64,000 bases of DNA from Faecalicatena faecalis (GCF_012524165.2 NZ_JABACJ020000019.1:38539-102538), one strand, 5' to 3'; counted from the stretch's first letter, positions 50,766 to 60,264 are shown. Program-made: numbers and translations. The notes: generated by a model from the sequence alone, not told the origin.

Positions 50766-51818
50766 TTAAATCTTTTTATGCTCCCTGAATTCCATCGGAG
50801 TCATTCCATAATATTTCTTAAATACCTGCCTGAAATTCCCGGCATCGGAATATCCCAATTCTTCTGCAATCGCTGATATGGAAAGGTCGGGATTCCCCAG
50901 GAGGCGTGCGGCGTGATTCATTTTGAGTTTCTGGATATTTTCGCTGAAACTCATTCCGGTACTGCTTTTGATAATCCTTTGCAGCTGTCTTTCACTATAA
51001 TTGAAGAATATAGAAAGCTCTTTCAACGAGATAGTTGCGTAGTGCTCCTGCATATATTTCAGGATATAGATCAGATTCTGGTCACTGCCGGTCATATCAA
51101 GATCAGGGGCAATCACGCTGTCTCCGTGGTTTCGAAGCAGGACTATGAAAAACGCTGTGATAATGGAATTGAGCATCCTGTTCTTGTATTGTCGGTTGCT
51201 TAGAAATTCGCTGTAGGCATATCCGATATAGTTATGCAGTTCATGATCTTCTCCTGTGCGGAATAAAAGATACGGATGGGTCTTGGATCGGTAAAGTGCA
51301 CGCATGAAAAAGTCGGAGAGTACATCATTATCTGAAAGGGTCCCGAAAAATGCCGCCTCAAAGGTGCTGGTCCGCAGGATGATATTGAAGATTACACAGT
51401 CGTCAGAAAATGCACTGATCGCGTGGACGGTATCCGGTGCAATGATGCAGATATCTCCGGCAGACATTTTCAGAGTCTGTTCCAGGATATAATTCGTACA
51501 ATTCCCCTGGATGACACAGACAACTTCTAAGAAGGAGTGAGTATGCCAGTTACAAGGCAGATATCTCAGATGCTGGTAGATCTCCGTATCCAGTTCTCCT
51601 CGGAAAAATAGATCCTCCTCCAGCGTATTGGATAGAATTGTGGGAAAAAAGTTGGAGCTTTTCGCGGATGCCTGTAATAAAATGTCACGGACATACTCCA
51701 GATCGTGAGGCTTGTCCAGACTGCGCTCCTGATTTTTCAGCCAGAGTTCCTTTAGTACCTGTTCCAGTTCTCTTAAATCCGTATTTACTTCATATTGATA
51801 TTGATCAGAAAATTTCAT
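50766..51818 (-). CDS. AraC-family transcriptional regulator
   Basis: A 350-residue regulator with a helical N-terminal extension, a cupin domain (LPCNWHTHSFLEVVCVIQG, IAPDTVHAISAF) and a C-terminal AraC domain (TISLKELSIFFNYSERQLQRII, ISAIAEELGYSDAGNFRQVF, TPMEFREHK). It is divergent from the GPH transporter/GH78/GH43 operon. Three 22-bp-spaced repeats in the shared region are candidate binding sites, so it is the likely activator of that operon. Confidence 0.9.
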   Translation of the reverse strand: MKFSDQYQYEVNTDLRELEQVLKELWLKNQERSLDKPHDLEYVRDILLQASAKSSNFFPTILSNTLEEDLFFRGELDTEIYQHLRYLPCNWHTHSFLEVVCVIQGNCTNYILEQTLKMSAGDICIIAPDTVHAISAFSDDCVIFNIILRTSTFEAAFFGTLSDNDVLSDFFMRALYRSKTHPYLLFRTGEDHELHNYIGYAYSEFLSNRQYKNRMLNSIITAFFIVLLRNHGDSVIAPDLDMTGSDQNLIYILKYMQEHYATISLKELSIFFNYSERQLQRIIKSSTGMSFSENIQKLKMNHAARLLGNPDLSISAIAEELGYSDAGNFRQVFKKYYGMTPMEFREHKKI

Positions 51819-51884
51819 GACATCCTCCTGGTGAAGCAGTTCTGCTTTTTCTGTCTATAAGAGCAGTATAAATTGCGACACCGG

Positions 51885-51935
51885 GGGTGTCAATCCCGAC
51901 AGGCGGGGATGTCGTTTTTCCACAGTGCGGATGTC
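51885..51935 (+). promoter_or_regulatory. three phased direct repeats, candidate AraC operator
   Basis: GGGTGTC (51885), GGATGTC (51907) and GGATGTC (51929), each preceded by GG or CG, lie exactly 22 bp apart, i.e. on one face of the helix. They sit between the AraC gene and the transporter operon. Confidence 0.6.
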
Positions 51936-52063
51936 CGGTTATCAACTGTTTCTGCATAAAATTTATTGTTATACTTGATGACAACAAGAGAACAAAGGAT
52001 TTCATGACGTCGGAGATCTTGCTTACAGAATGAGTTTATTACAATAGGAGAGAGGATCGAGAA

Positions 52064-53440
52064 ATGGGAAAAGGAAATGACATCGGTTTTAAAGAAAAGT
52101 TAGGATATGGGCTCGGAGAGCTCGCGGGAACAGCAAATGCGATCATAGCGGCATTTTTGACAATGTTCTACACGGACAGTATGGGGATGGCAGCGGGAGC
52201 GGTCGGCACGATGTTCTTCGTATCAAAGTTGTTTGATGGTATTACGGATTTAATCGCAGGAAATATTGTAGATAAGACAAAAACGAAATGGGGAAAGGCA
52301 AGACCATGGCTTTTATGGCTGTCTGTACCGACAGGTCTGGCGCTGGCCCTGATCTTCTGGGTTCCTCAAAATGGTTCATCCACAGCAAAACTGGTTTATG
52401 CATTCGTGACCTATAACCTGTTTATGGCAGTGATGTATACGATGGTAGGAGTTGCAAAAAGTGCACTGATGCCACTGATGACACAAGATGGTCTCGGAAG
52501 AGCGGCACTGGCAAAATATTCTCTGATCTTCGGACTTGGCGGCGCAATCCTGGGATGCTCCATGACCTTCCCATTCATTTTTGCAATGGGCGGCGACATC
52601 AGAGCCTGGAGAATTGTTTTCATGATCTATGGAGCTGTTGTAACAGTGGGATTGTTATTGTCTTTTGCTCTTACCAGGGAAAATGTGCAGTCAGTAGAGT
52701 CTGCAGTTTCCAAGAGCGGTAAAGTGGAGAAAATGAGTTTCATAGAAGGAATTAAGAACTTCTGCAAGAATAAATATTTTGTATTTGCATTGGCTATGAA
52801 TGTTGTGGTAAATATCGCAGTCCAGATCAACTCCGGTTCCCAGACTTATTTCTATACTTATGCGATGGGAGATGCGATGCTGACGACTTCCCTGAATATG
52901 GTCAGCCTGATCCCAACTGTGCTGGGAATCATGTTCCTTGCAGGACCGTGTCTGAAAAAGTTTGGAAAGAAAAAAAGTATCTATATTGGAGCTACAGGAC
53001 AAATCATCGGATATGCTCTGCGCGGTTTTGCCGCAGTGACGATGAATATCCCAATGCTGGCGGCAGGAACGGTAATCTGTGGACTTGCAACAGGACCGCT
53101 TTCTGTTCCGGTGAACACCTTATCAGCCGATGCTGTTGATTATGGCGAGTATCTGACAAATAAAAGAATCGAGGGAATCGGTTCCTCTGTAATCACATTT
53201 TCACAGAAGGTCAGCGGAGGTCTCGCAGCAGGTATGGTAGGATGGATTCTGGCTTTGACCGGATATGTGGCAAATGAAGTGCAGAGCGCGGCTACAAACT
53301 TTGGAATCACATTTATGTTCGCGTGGCTGCCGATCATTTTACTCGTGATTACGATTATCAGCTTCAAATTCGTATACCGCTATGATCAGGAAGAGGCGGA
53401 AGTAATCGCGGAGTTGAACAGAAGGAAAAATAGAAAGTAA
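52064..53440 (+). CDS. GPH-family sugar symporter
   Basis: A 458-residue transporter with about 12 helices: EKLGYGLGELAGTANAIIAAF, MFYTDSMGM, FDGITDLIAGNIVDKTKT then GKARPWLLW (the family loop with K/RxRPxL), and VNTLSADAVDYGEYLTNKR near the C-terminus. It begins the hydrolase operon (GH78, GH43, GH43), so it most likely imports a rhamnose- or galactose/arabinose-containing oligosaccharide or glycoside that the downstream cytoplasmic enzymes degrade. The ATG follows AGGAGAGAGG. Confidence 0.92.
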   Translation: MGKGNDIGFKEKLGYGLGELAGTANAIIAAFLTMFYTDSMGMAAGAVGTMFFVSKLFDGITDLIAGNIVDKTKTKWGKARPWLLWLSVPTGLALALIFWVPQNGSSTAKLVYAFVTYNLFMAVMYTMVGVAKSALMPLMTQDGLGRAALAKYSLIFGLGGAILGCSMTFPFIFAMGGDIRAWRIVFMIYGAVVTVGLLLSFALTRENVQSVESAVSKSGKVEKMSFIEGIKNFCKNKYFVFALAMNVVVNIAVQINSGSQTYFYTYAMGDAMLTTSLNMVSLIPTVLGIMFLAGPCLKKFGKKKSIYIGATGQIIGYALRGFAAVTMNIPMLAAGTVICGLATGPLSVPVNTLSADAVDYGEYLTNKRIEGIGSSVITFSQKVSGGLAAGMVGWILALTGYVANEVQSAATNFGITFMFAWLPIILLVITIISFKFVYRYDQEEAEVIAELNRRKNRK

Positions 53441-53450
53441 GCTGCAGATT

Positions 53451-53478
53451 ATATGCCTGGTGAATGAACCGGGCATAT
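53451..53478 (+). other. intra-operon hairpin
   Basis: ATATGCCTGGT (53451-53461) pairs with 53468-53478 (one G.U) across 6 nt, 10 bp after the transporter stop, with no T run. It is probably an mRNA processing or stability element between transporter and hydrolase genes. Confidence 0.6.
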
Positions 53479-53569
53479 TGCAGTATCGAAGCACAGTAAA
53501 GTATAGAAAAGAACTGTAGAATAAAAGCGCAATAAAGCTGTATAGGAAAAAGAAAGAGGAGTAAGACAG

Positions 53570-55960
53570 ATGGATAGACTGGGAAATTGGATTACAAATA
53601 AAACGGCTGTTCCGTTCTATGCGAGAAAGCAGTTTGAAGTAAAAGGGGCTGTGAAGTCCGCCAAAGCCAGAGTGTGTGGGCTCGGACAGTTTCATTTTTT
53701 TATGAACGGGCAGAAAGTGGAGGATCATGAACTTGATCCGGGCTGGACAAATTACAAAAAACTGATTGAGTACGTTACATTTGACGTGAAGGAATACTTG
53801 AAAGAAGGCATGAATATGCTGGGCGCAGAAGTGGGAAATGGCTGGTTTATTATGGAAGATGAGCATTATACATTCCATTTTCCGCCGTTCATGCCGCCGA
53901 ACCCGAATCCTTACAGAGCATTTGGAAAATATCTGGTCCTGGCGATGGAGCTGGAAATCTGTTATGAAGATGGGACAACACAGCGGATTGTGTCCGATGA
54001 AACTTTTCAGGTGAGGGAACATCCAGTTGTGATGTCAAATGTGTATGGTTCTGAGACAATTGATGGAAGAAAGGCTGTCAAAGGCTGGTGCGTGGCGGAT
54101 TGTGAGAGGGAAAGTTCCCAATTAAAAGCAGCTGCACCAGAGAGATATCTTCCGCAGGAATCAGGCTGGAGGCAGGCGGTGAAGGTACCTGCCGGAGAAT
54201 GCCCGGAAGGGAAACTAATCGAGCAGTTCCAGCCTCCGGTAAAGGTGATTCATACATATGAAGGAAAGTATCTGCATACATACCAGGAAAAGCGGGATAT
54301 CTATGATTTCGGGCAGAATATGTCCGGTATCCTGGAATTTGAAGTGAAAGGGAAGACTGGGCAGGAAGTCAGGCTGTATCCGGCAGAAAAGCTGACTCAG
54401 GACGGCGATGTTGATCAGATGGCAAAGGGCTGGGTGAACGTAGATTCCTGCATGACTTATATCATCGGACAGGATGATGTATGGGAGACATGCAGAATGC
54501 GTTTTACCTATTTCGCGGGCAGATATGTAGCTGTGGAAGGAATCAGCGGGCAGGTCTGCGGATCCGTTTTGATTCGAAATCTTAAAGCAGACGCGATCTC
54601 AAGTGCTTTTGTCAGAAGTGGAACTTTTGAGTGTGATGACATCCGCTACATGCAGGTCTATGATCTTGTGGAGAAAGCAGTGGAAGCGAATATGGTCAGT
54701 GTACATACAGACTGCCCGACAATTGAGCGTTTTGCGTGGCAGGAGCCAAATCACCTGATGGCACCATCCATTTTTTATATGAAGGATGGAAAAAAACTTT
54801 GGGAAAAATTCCTTCTGGATATGAGGACGGACCAGCACACGGCAGAGGACTATTTCTACGATTATGAGGGAAAGAAGGTCTACCCCGGTGATGGGCTGAT
54901 GCCGTCGCAGTGTCCGTGCTACATTCCGAATGTGCTGCCAGTTCCGGGAATGGGGAGCTTCTATGATATTATTCCATGGGGAAGTACCTGTATTCTGGGA
55001 ACTTACTGGCATTACCAGTTCTATGGAGATGTGAAAATCATAGAGGATAATTATGATGCCGGGATGCGTTATCTTGAACATTTAAAATCCAGGGTGAACG
55101 AAGAAGGTTTCCTGAACCATGGTCTTGGTGACTGGGGGAATCCGAAAAATGAGCTGGCACGGGAAAATATTGAGACTGCGTTTTTATATGCAGATGCGGT
55201 AACATTGGCAAAATTTGCGGACATACTTGGTAAGACACGGGATCAGGCGAGATTAAATCAGTATGCAGATGAGATTAAGAAGAATTATAATGAGAAACTT
55301 CTGGTCAGACATCCTGAGGAGGGCTTCTGGTGCTACCGCTCCTTTGATCATCCAGGGGAGATGTTCTTGACCCAGTCAGGGCAGGCGCTGCCTCTATTCT
55401 GGGGGCTTGTTCCGGAGGGGATAAAAGGGGATATTGTGAATGCCCTGCGTTATACTCTGGAACGGGAGGATGCTTTTATCTGTGGGGAAGTCGGACTGCC
55501 TTATGTGATTCAGTGCGCGAGGGAGTATGGAATGAACGATCTGATCAGCAGGTTTATGATGCGGAGGGAGCATCCCGGATATTATGCTTTTGTCTTGGAC
55601 GGTGAGACGACCCTTGGGGAGTACTGGGAGACAAATCCGCGCAGCCACTGCCATGATATGATGGGACATATTATCGAGTGGTATTATAATGGGATAGCAG
55701 GAATCATTCCGACCAGACCAGGATTTTCCGAAGTACTGGTGAAGCCTTATCTGCCGGAGAATTTACATAGATTCATGTGTAGTTATGAATCGCCACATGG
55801 TATAATAACGGTAAAAGCAGAGGAAACAGAGGACAGAATTAACCTTATAATATCCACACCAGAGGGAATGAAGGTGGAGACCGATATTTCCAATTTGAGA
55901 AGTAAAGAGAAAGAAATTATTGTAATTAACAGGGAAGAACATAAACAGGAAAAACATTAA
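53570..55960 (+). CDS. GH78 alpha-L-rhamnosidase-like glycosidase
   Basis: A 796-residue enzyme. The N-terminal beta domain has ARVCGLGQFHFFMNGQKVED and LGAEVGNGWFI. The (alpha/alpha)6 catalytic domain has the acid region TDCPTIERFAWQEPNHLM; in the GH78 at 45539 the equivalent is DCPQRDERLGW, so this protein belongs to a distinct subgroup with ERFAWQE. LGDWGNPKNELA and TTLGEYWETNPRSHCHDMM (second acidic centre) follow, with a C-terminal beta domain (GIAGIIPTRPGFSEVLVKPYLP). No signal peptide. It is second in the operon after the symporter and 15 bp before the first GH43 gene. The substrate may be rhamnosides of plant pectin, arabinogalactan or flavonoids. Confidence 0.88.
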   Translation: MDRLGNWITNKTAVPFYARKQFEVKGAVKSAKARVCGLGQFHFFMNGQKVEDHELDPGWTNYKKLIEYVTFDVKEYLKEGMNMLGAEVGNGWFIMEDEHYTFHFPPFMPPNPNPYRAFGKYLVLAMELEICYEDGTTQRIVSDETFQVREHPVVMSNVYGSETIDGRKAVKGWCVADCERESSQLKAAAPERYLPQESGWRQAVKVPAGECPEGKLIEQFQPPVKVIHTYEGKYLHTYQEKRDIYDFGQNMSGILEFEVKGKTGQEVRLYPAEKLTQDGDVDQMAKGWVNVDSCMTYIIGQDDVWETCRMRFTYFAGRYVAVEGISGQVCGSVLIRNLKADAISSAFVRSGTFECDDIRYMQVYDLVEKAVEANMVSVHTDCPTIERFAWQEPNHLMAPSIFYMKDGKKLWEKFLLDMRTDQHTAEDYFYDYEGKKVYPGDGLMPSQCPCYIPNVLPVPGMGSFYDIIPWGSTCILGTYWHYQFYGDVKIIEDNYDAGMRYLEHLKSRVNEEGFLNHGLGDWGNPKNELARENIETAFLYADAVTLAKFADILGKTRDQARLNQYADEIKKNYNEKLLVRHPEEGFWCYRSFDHPGEMFLTQSGQALPLFWGLVPEGIKGDIVNALRYTLEREDAFICGEVGLPYVIQCAREYGMNDLISRFMMRREHPGYYAFVLDGETTLGEYWETNPRSHCHDMMGHIIEWYYNGIAGIIPTRPGFSEVLVKPYLPENLHRFMCSYESPHGIITVKAEETEDRINLIISTPEGMKVETDISNLRSKEKEIIVINREEHKQEKH

Positions 55961-55975
55961 CCGGAGGACAAGATT

Positions 55976-57043
55976 ATGTATCATTCAATCAGACCTGGAC
56001 AGGTATGGCTGGATACAGATGGAAAAAGGATACAGGCACATGGAGGAAGTATCATAGCTGTTGACGGCGTATATTACTGGTATGGTGAAAATAAAGAAAA
56101 AACTACAGGGGAAGATAAAATCTGGCATTGGGGCGTCCGCTGTTATAGCTCTGGTGATTTATACAATTGGAAAGATGAGGGCGTAATCATTCCACCTGAT
56201 CTGGAAAATGAGAAGTCCCCACTGCACCCATTTTCTATGATGGATCGCCCGCATATTCTGTATCATAAAAAAACGGACAGATTTATAGCCTGGCTAAAGA
56301 TTATGGGGGAGCCGCCATATTTTGCTGTATTGTCAGCAGAGAATATACTGGGTCCATATAAGATGGTAAATCCCCGGGTGAATCCCTTTGGTATGGAAGT
56401 GGGAGATTTTGACCTGGCAGTGTCGGCAGAGGACAATAAGGCATATCTGTATAGTGAAAGACCTCATACTATGTTGTATTGTGCGGAACTGAATGAGGAT
56501 TACACGGATGTGGGAGAACAGTTTTCTGAACATTTTCCGCATACAGCCCCCCCTGAGACAAGAGAGGCCCCTGCACATTTTACGAGGAAAGGGCTGCATT
56601 ATCTGATTACATCCGGTACAACAGGATATCATCCGAATCCATCGGAAGCAGCCGTGGCAAAGTCGTGGCATGGTCCATTTGAAATACAGGGCGATCCTCA
56701 TGTGGATGACAGGACAAGGACATCTTTTAATTCCCAGATTTCCTGTATTTTCCAACATCCAGAGAAAAAGGATCTGTATATAGCGCTGGCAGATCGGTGG
56801 ATGCCGGATCTCCCTCAGATAGAAGGGGAAGCATTCTACACGGGAGAAGCATATGAGAAAACACATAAGAAATTTCAGCAGATTTTTGACCCTGAGGTAG
56901 AATTTGTGTTTACAGAGGAGGATGCAAAGGCAATGAGTATTAACTCCTCGCTATCGAATTATGTATGGCTGCCCTTAAAATTTGAGGGAGACAGGGTTTA
57001 CATTGAATGGAAAGACGAGTGGAAAATCGAAGATTATGAGTAG
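55976..57043 (+). CDS. GH43-like glycosidase, similar to exo-beta-1,3-galactanases
   Basis: A 355-residue single-domain five-bladed beta-propeller. AHGGSIIAVDGVYYWYGENKE at the N-terminus resembles the subfamily 24 enzymes (exo-beta-1,3-galactanase type), in which the usual N-terminal catalytic Asp is missing, as it seems to be here. DRPHILYHKKTDRFIAWLKI, GDFDLAVSAEDNKAYLYSE and HFTRKGLHYLITSGTTGYHPNP continue the repeat pattern. No secretion signal and no carbohydrate-binding module. It overlaps no neighbour but lies in the same tight operon as the GH78 and second GH43 genes. Activity on galactan side chains of arabinogalactan is the best guess. Confidence 0.75.
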   Translation: MYHSIRPGQVWLDTDGKRIQAHGGSIIAVDGVYYWYGENKEKTTGEDKIWHWGVRCYSSGDLYNWKDEGVIIPPDLENEKSPLHPFSMMDRPHILYHKKTDRFIAWLKIMGEPPYFAVLSAENILGPYKMVNPRVNPFGMEVGDFDLAVSAEDNKAYLYSERPHTMLYCAELNEDYTDVGEQFSEHFPHTAPPETREAPAHFTRKGLHYLITSGTTGYHPNPSEAAVAKSWHGPFEIQGDPHVDDRTRTSFNSQISCIFQHPEKKDLYIALADRWMPDLPQIEGEAFYTGEAYEKTHKKFQQIFDPEVEFVFTEEDAKAMSINSSLSNYVWLPLKFEGDRVYIEWKDEWKIEDYE

Positions 57044-57066
57044 GCAGGAAAGGTGGAGTGAAAAAG

Positions 57067-58440
57067 ATGAGAGAATTTAAAAACAGGAGGAATCCGATCC
57101 TCCCTCTGGACATTCATATCCCGGACAGCGAGGGACATGTGATGCCGGATGGAAAGCTTTATTTGTACGGAAGCTTCGATGACCGGGAGGATGTATACTG
57201 CAGTGACAAATACCATGTTGTATCGACACCGGATATGGAGCATTGGACGATTCATGATGTATCGCTCACAGGTCCGGACATCCCCTGGTACAACAATCCG
57301 GATGCTCCTAAATATCCGGGAATCGACTGGTCCCATCCGACGCCGTTTATCCAGAAGATGCTGGCAGATGCGGCGGCAAAAGGGGATGATATGAAAGAGG
57401 CTTTTGAAAAAGAGGATGAGGAAAAACCACCGCTTTTATTTGCCCCTGACTGTATTTATAAAGATGGGAAATATTATCTCTATTTCTGCATGAGCGATGA
57501 CAGTGAGGGTGTTGCTGTATCAGACCGCCCTGAAGGGCCGTTTACAGATCCGGTACAGCTGCCATGTGGCGGAATTGATCCGGCCATTTTTATCGATGAC
57601 GATGGACAGGCTTATTATTACTGGGGACAGCTTTTTTCACACGGCGTAAAACTGAATGAAGATATGGTTTCTTTTCAGGAAGACGAAATTGTGGACGACC
57701 TGGTGACGGAGGAAGAACATTTCTTCCATGAAGGATCTTCTATGAGAAAAATCGGGGATACTTATTATTATGTCTATGCGGATATGCAGCGTGGAAAACC
57801 GACCTCTTTAGGATATGCGACGAGCAAATCCCCGCTGGGACCATTTGAATATCAGGGGATTATCATTGATAATGACGGCTGTGACCCGGAGAGCTGGAAT
57901 AACCACGGATCTATTGAATGTGTGAACGGACAATGGTATGTGTTCTACCATCGAAGCAGCCGGGCAAGCCAGCAGCACAGGCGTCTGTGTATCGAGCCGG
58001 TCACGATCAATGCGGATGGTACGATAGATGAGGTGAAGATGACCTCCCAGGGAGTTGGAGAACCTTTTGCGCCAGGTGAGACAATCATGGGATATCAGGC
58101 TTGCGGGCTGAAAGGGACAGTTTACATCGGTGTGGATGGAGAAAACCCTCAGTGCGGAAATGATTGCGGAGGCAGCGAGAAGCTGATGAATATTTCTGAC
58201 GGAGATGAGGCGGTGTTCCGCTATATAAAGAGTGACAAGGAGTATTGTGAAATACAGCTGGCAGCGTCCGGAAGCGGTTTCGTCGAGGTATGGATGAATG
58301 AGACACTTGCCGGGAGCGTGACAGTGGAGGACGGAGTGCAGCAGAATTCAGAAATCAGGATGGAAGCAGGGGAGTATGAATTAAGACTTGTGTTTAGAGA
58401 AGCTGACGGGCTGGAGATCAGGGAGATCACAGTGAAGTAG
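57067..58440 (+). CDS. GH43 beta-xylosidase/alpha-arabinofuranosidase-like protein with C-terminal beta domain
   Basis: A 457-residue protein. Residues 1-320 form a GH43 propeller: an early Asp-containing segment HIPDSEGHVMPDGKLYLYGS, FAPDCIYKDGKYYLYF, the pKa-modulating Asp in GGIDPAIFIDDDG, and the general acid Glu in FFHEGSSMRKIG, followed by YATSKSPLGPF and WYVFYHRSS. Residues about 345-457 look like a CBM6-type module (DGDEAVFRYIKSD, GSGFVEVWMNETLAG). The ATG at 57067 is preferred to the GTG at 57058, which overlaps the GGTGGAG site. It ends the operon; the substrate may be arabinose- or xylose-substituted chains. Confidence 0.85.
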   Translation: MREFKNRRNPILPLDIHIPDSEGHVMPDGKLYLYGSFDDREDVYCSDKYHVVSTPDMEHWTIHDVSLTGPDIPWYNNPDAPKYPGIDWSHPTPFIQKMLADAAAKGDDMKEAFEKEDEEKPPLLFAPDCIYKDGKYYLYFCMSDDSEGVAVSDRPEGPFTDPVQLPCGGIDPAIFIDDDGQAYYYWGQLFSHGVKLNEDMVSFQEDEIVDDLVTEEEHFFHEGSSMRKIGDTYYYVYADMQRGKPTSLGYATSKSPLGPFEYQGIIIDNDGCDPESWNNHGSIECVNGQWYVFYHRSSRASQQHRRLCIEPVTINADGTIDEVKMTSQGVGEPFAPGETIMGYQACGLKGTVYIGVDGENPQCGNDCGGSEKLMNISDGDEAVFRYIKSDKEYCEIQLAASGSGFVEVWMNETLAGSVTVEDGVQQNSEIRMEAGEYELRLVFREADGLEIREITVK

Positions 58441-58484
58441 CAGAGGAATGGATAAACCGAAGATTGTTACTTATAAGATGAAAA

Positions 58485-58560
58485 GCAATCAAAAATAGTT
58501 GCAAAATGGAAATGCAACCGTTTTTGATTGCATTTTTAAATTGCAACTAAAAATGATTGC
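58485..58560 (+). promoter_or_regulatory. three 18-bp operator-like sites at 29-bp spacing
   Basis: GCAATCAAAAATAGTTGC (58485), GCAACCGTTTTTGATTGC (58514) and GCAACTAAAAATGATTGC (58543) are near-palindromes with GCAAYY/RRTTGC ends, exactly 29 bp apart. A further half site (GCAAT) is at 58571. They lie directly before satD. Confidence 0.75.
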
Positions 58561-58607
58561 AAAAGTAAGTGCAATGGGATATTATGATAATTAAAAAAGG
58601 TGATGCT

Positions 58608-59480
58608 ATGACAAAATATGTGTCTCTAATTATCGATATTGAGAACTCAAGAGGATATAATGTACAGGAAAGAAATGCAATGCAGGAGTTTATGATAGAC
58701 TGCATAAAGAGATTGAATGTGTTGTTTTCAGGAGCCGTTCAATTTGAGGTAACGTTTAGTGCAGGAGATGAAGTGCAGGGGCTATTTAGGGATGTGACAT
58801 CAGCAGTACTGTATCTGCGTCTTTTTGAAATGTTGATCAGACCAGTGAAGATCAGGGCTGGGATTGGAGTCGGAGAGTGGAACGTCAAGATTGAAGACGG
58901 ATTGTCAACTGAGCAGGATGGACCGGTCTATCACAGAGCCAGGCAGGCAATCGAGGAAGTCTACAAAAAGCAGACCCAGCGTTATAGGATATGTTCCGAG
59001 AACGATGATGATTTGTTGAACCATCTGTTGAATTCATCGTGTACCTTAAAGGAACAGCAAGGATATATGCAGAATATAGCTTTTATAATTATGGAGTTAC
59101 TATATCCATTTACAAAAAGTGACTTCGTTTTATACAAGCATGATATCATAACAGAGTTACTAAAGATAAAGTATGAATACAAAATAGGAAAACGAAATGG
59201 TTACCAGACAGGCCGCCCCTTATATACAGAGGATCTGGACACTTGTCTTCATGGCGATGTTTTATATGTAGTAGATCCAATCAATATCGATGGTAATAGC
59301 TTTGAGTCAGAAGAGGTGATTATTAAGAAGAATATGAGCAGCAATATTGCAGAAGTGTTGGGGTGCAAACGGCAGAATGCGGATATGTTAATCAAAAGAG
59401 GTAATTCGATTGCAATCAGGGCGATGGATTATATAGCATTACAGTATATTGAGAGGGAGCAGAGGATGTATGGCATTTAA
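58608..59480 (+). CDS. SatD-family protein with cyclase-like and HTH-like regions
   Basis: A 290-residue protein of the SatD family, known from the secretion/acid tolerance (sat) locus of streptococci. Residues 1-110 read like a degenerate class III nucleotide-cyclase fold: SLIIDIENSRG, FSAGDEVQGLFRD and IRAGIGVGEW align with the metal-binding, GDG-like and GIHxGE-like strands. Residues about 245-285 (NIAEVLGCKRQNADMLIKRG) look like a helix-turn-helix. The ATG at 58608 follows AAAGGTGATGCT. Three palindromic sites upstream fit autoregulation. It overlaps the DUF3307 gene by 11 bp, a common pairing. A sensor-regulator of membrane stress is plausible. Confidence 0.8.
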   Translation: MTKYVSLIIDIENSRGYNVQERNAMQEFMIDCIKRLNVLFSGAVQFEVTFSAGDEVQGLFRDVTSAVLYLRLFEMLIRPVKIRAGIGVGEWNVKIEDGLSTEQDGPVYHRARQAIEEVYKKQTQRYRICSENDDDLLNHLLNSSCTLKEQQGYMQNIAFIIMELLYPFTKSDFVLYKHDIITELLKIKYEYKIGKRNGYQTGRPLYTEDLDTCLHGDVLYVVDPINIDGNSFESEEVIIKKNMSSNIAEVLGCKRQNADMLIKRGNSIAIRAMDYIALQYIEREQRMYGI

Positions 59481-60264
59481 AGTACTTATGATAGGTCACC
59501 TGCTGGGCGATTTTTATTTCCAATCGAACCGGGTGGCAATAGAAAAGACGAGACATATTAAGAGTATGGTTCTGCATGGGCTTCTTTATTTTACTGCAAT
59601 ATTCCTCGCTTTACTTTTTGTGGTGAATCCCGATTCATACATAAAAGTGCTGTTAGGCGGAGTGGCAGTAAGTGCTGTTCATTGTCTGATAGACTGGATA
59701 AAAGTAAATATAGAAAAGCGGATAAAAAATATAGAAAAATATGGAGCAGGCATTTTTCTGGCAGATCAACTGCTTCATATTATATGTTTATATCTATTTG
59801 TGTATCTCTGTGGGATTACGGCAGGAATCAGCTCCTGGATGAATCGGATAGACTGCACAGAGGTGAAACTGAATGCGTCATGGATTATTGCTGTACTGAT
59901 ATGTTGGAAGCCGGCATCTATTTTTGTGACGATTATATTTAAGTCCATTCCGAACATTGTCAGCCAATCAGAACTGCCAGAAAGTAATTTGATTAGAGAG
60001 TGTAAAAATGAGGAATGCCCTTATAGAAAAATAGAGGAAGAAAGTGCGAAAGTTGGTTCCTGGATTGGAATTTTAGAGCGTGAAATTATTTTAGCTCTAG
60101 GAATTTTAAATCAATTCAGCGCGATAGGCTTTGTGCTTGCGGCCAAAAGTATGGCCCGGTTTAAACAGCTGGAAAACAAGGCTTTTGCGGAAAAGTATTT
60201 AGTAGGAACATTACTCAGCACGTTGATTTCGTTTTTATGTATTGGCTTGACTAAATGTTGGTAA
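59470..60264 (+). CDS. DUF3307 membrane protein
   Basis: A 264-residue polytopic protein with about six helices. The DUF3307 signature appears at the start (LMIGHLLGDFYFQSNRVA, with conserved His, Asp and Gln) and in SMVLHGLLYF, AVHCLIDWIK and FLADQLLHI, where His/Asp pairs line the membrane. The ATG at 59470 lies inside the end of satD after GAGAGGGAGCAGAGG; TTG at 59449 is less likely. Function unknown; constant association with SatD suggests a membrane component that SatD regulates or senses. Confidence 0.85.
   Translation: MAFKVLMIGHLLGDFYFQSNRVAIEKTRHIKSMVLHGLLYFTAIFLALLFVVNPDSYIKVLLGGVAVSAVHCLIDWIKVNIEKRIKNIEKYGAGIFLADQLLHIICLYLFVYLCGITAGISSWMNRIDCTEVKLNASWIIAVLICWKPASIFVTIIFKSIPNIVSQSELPESNLIRECKNEECPYRKIEEESAKVGSWIGILEREIILALGILNQFSAIGFVLAAKSMARFKQLENKAFAEKYLVGTLLSTLISFLCIGLTKCW

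Noticed and set aside
58485..58571. CRISPR-like regular spacing
   Set aside because: Period is 29 bp, but the spacers are only 11 bp, the units diverge, and no cas genes are near; operator sites explain it better.
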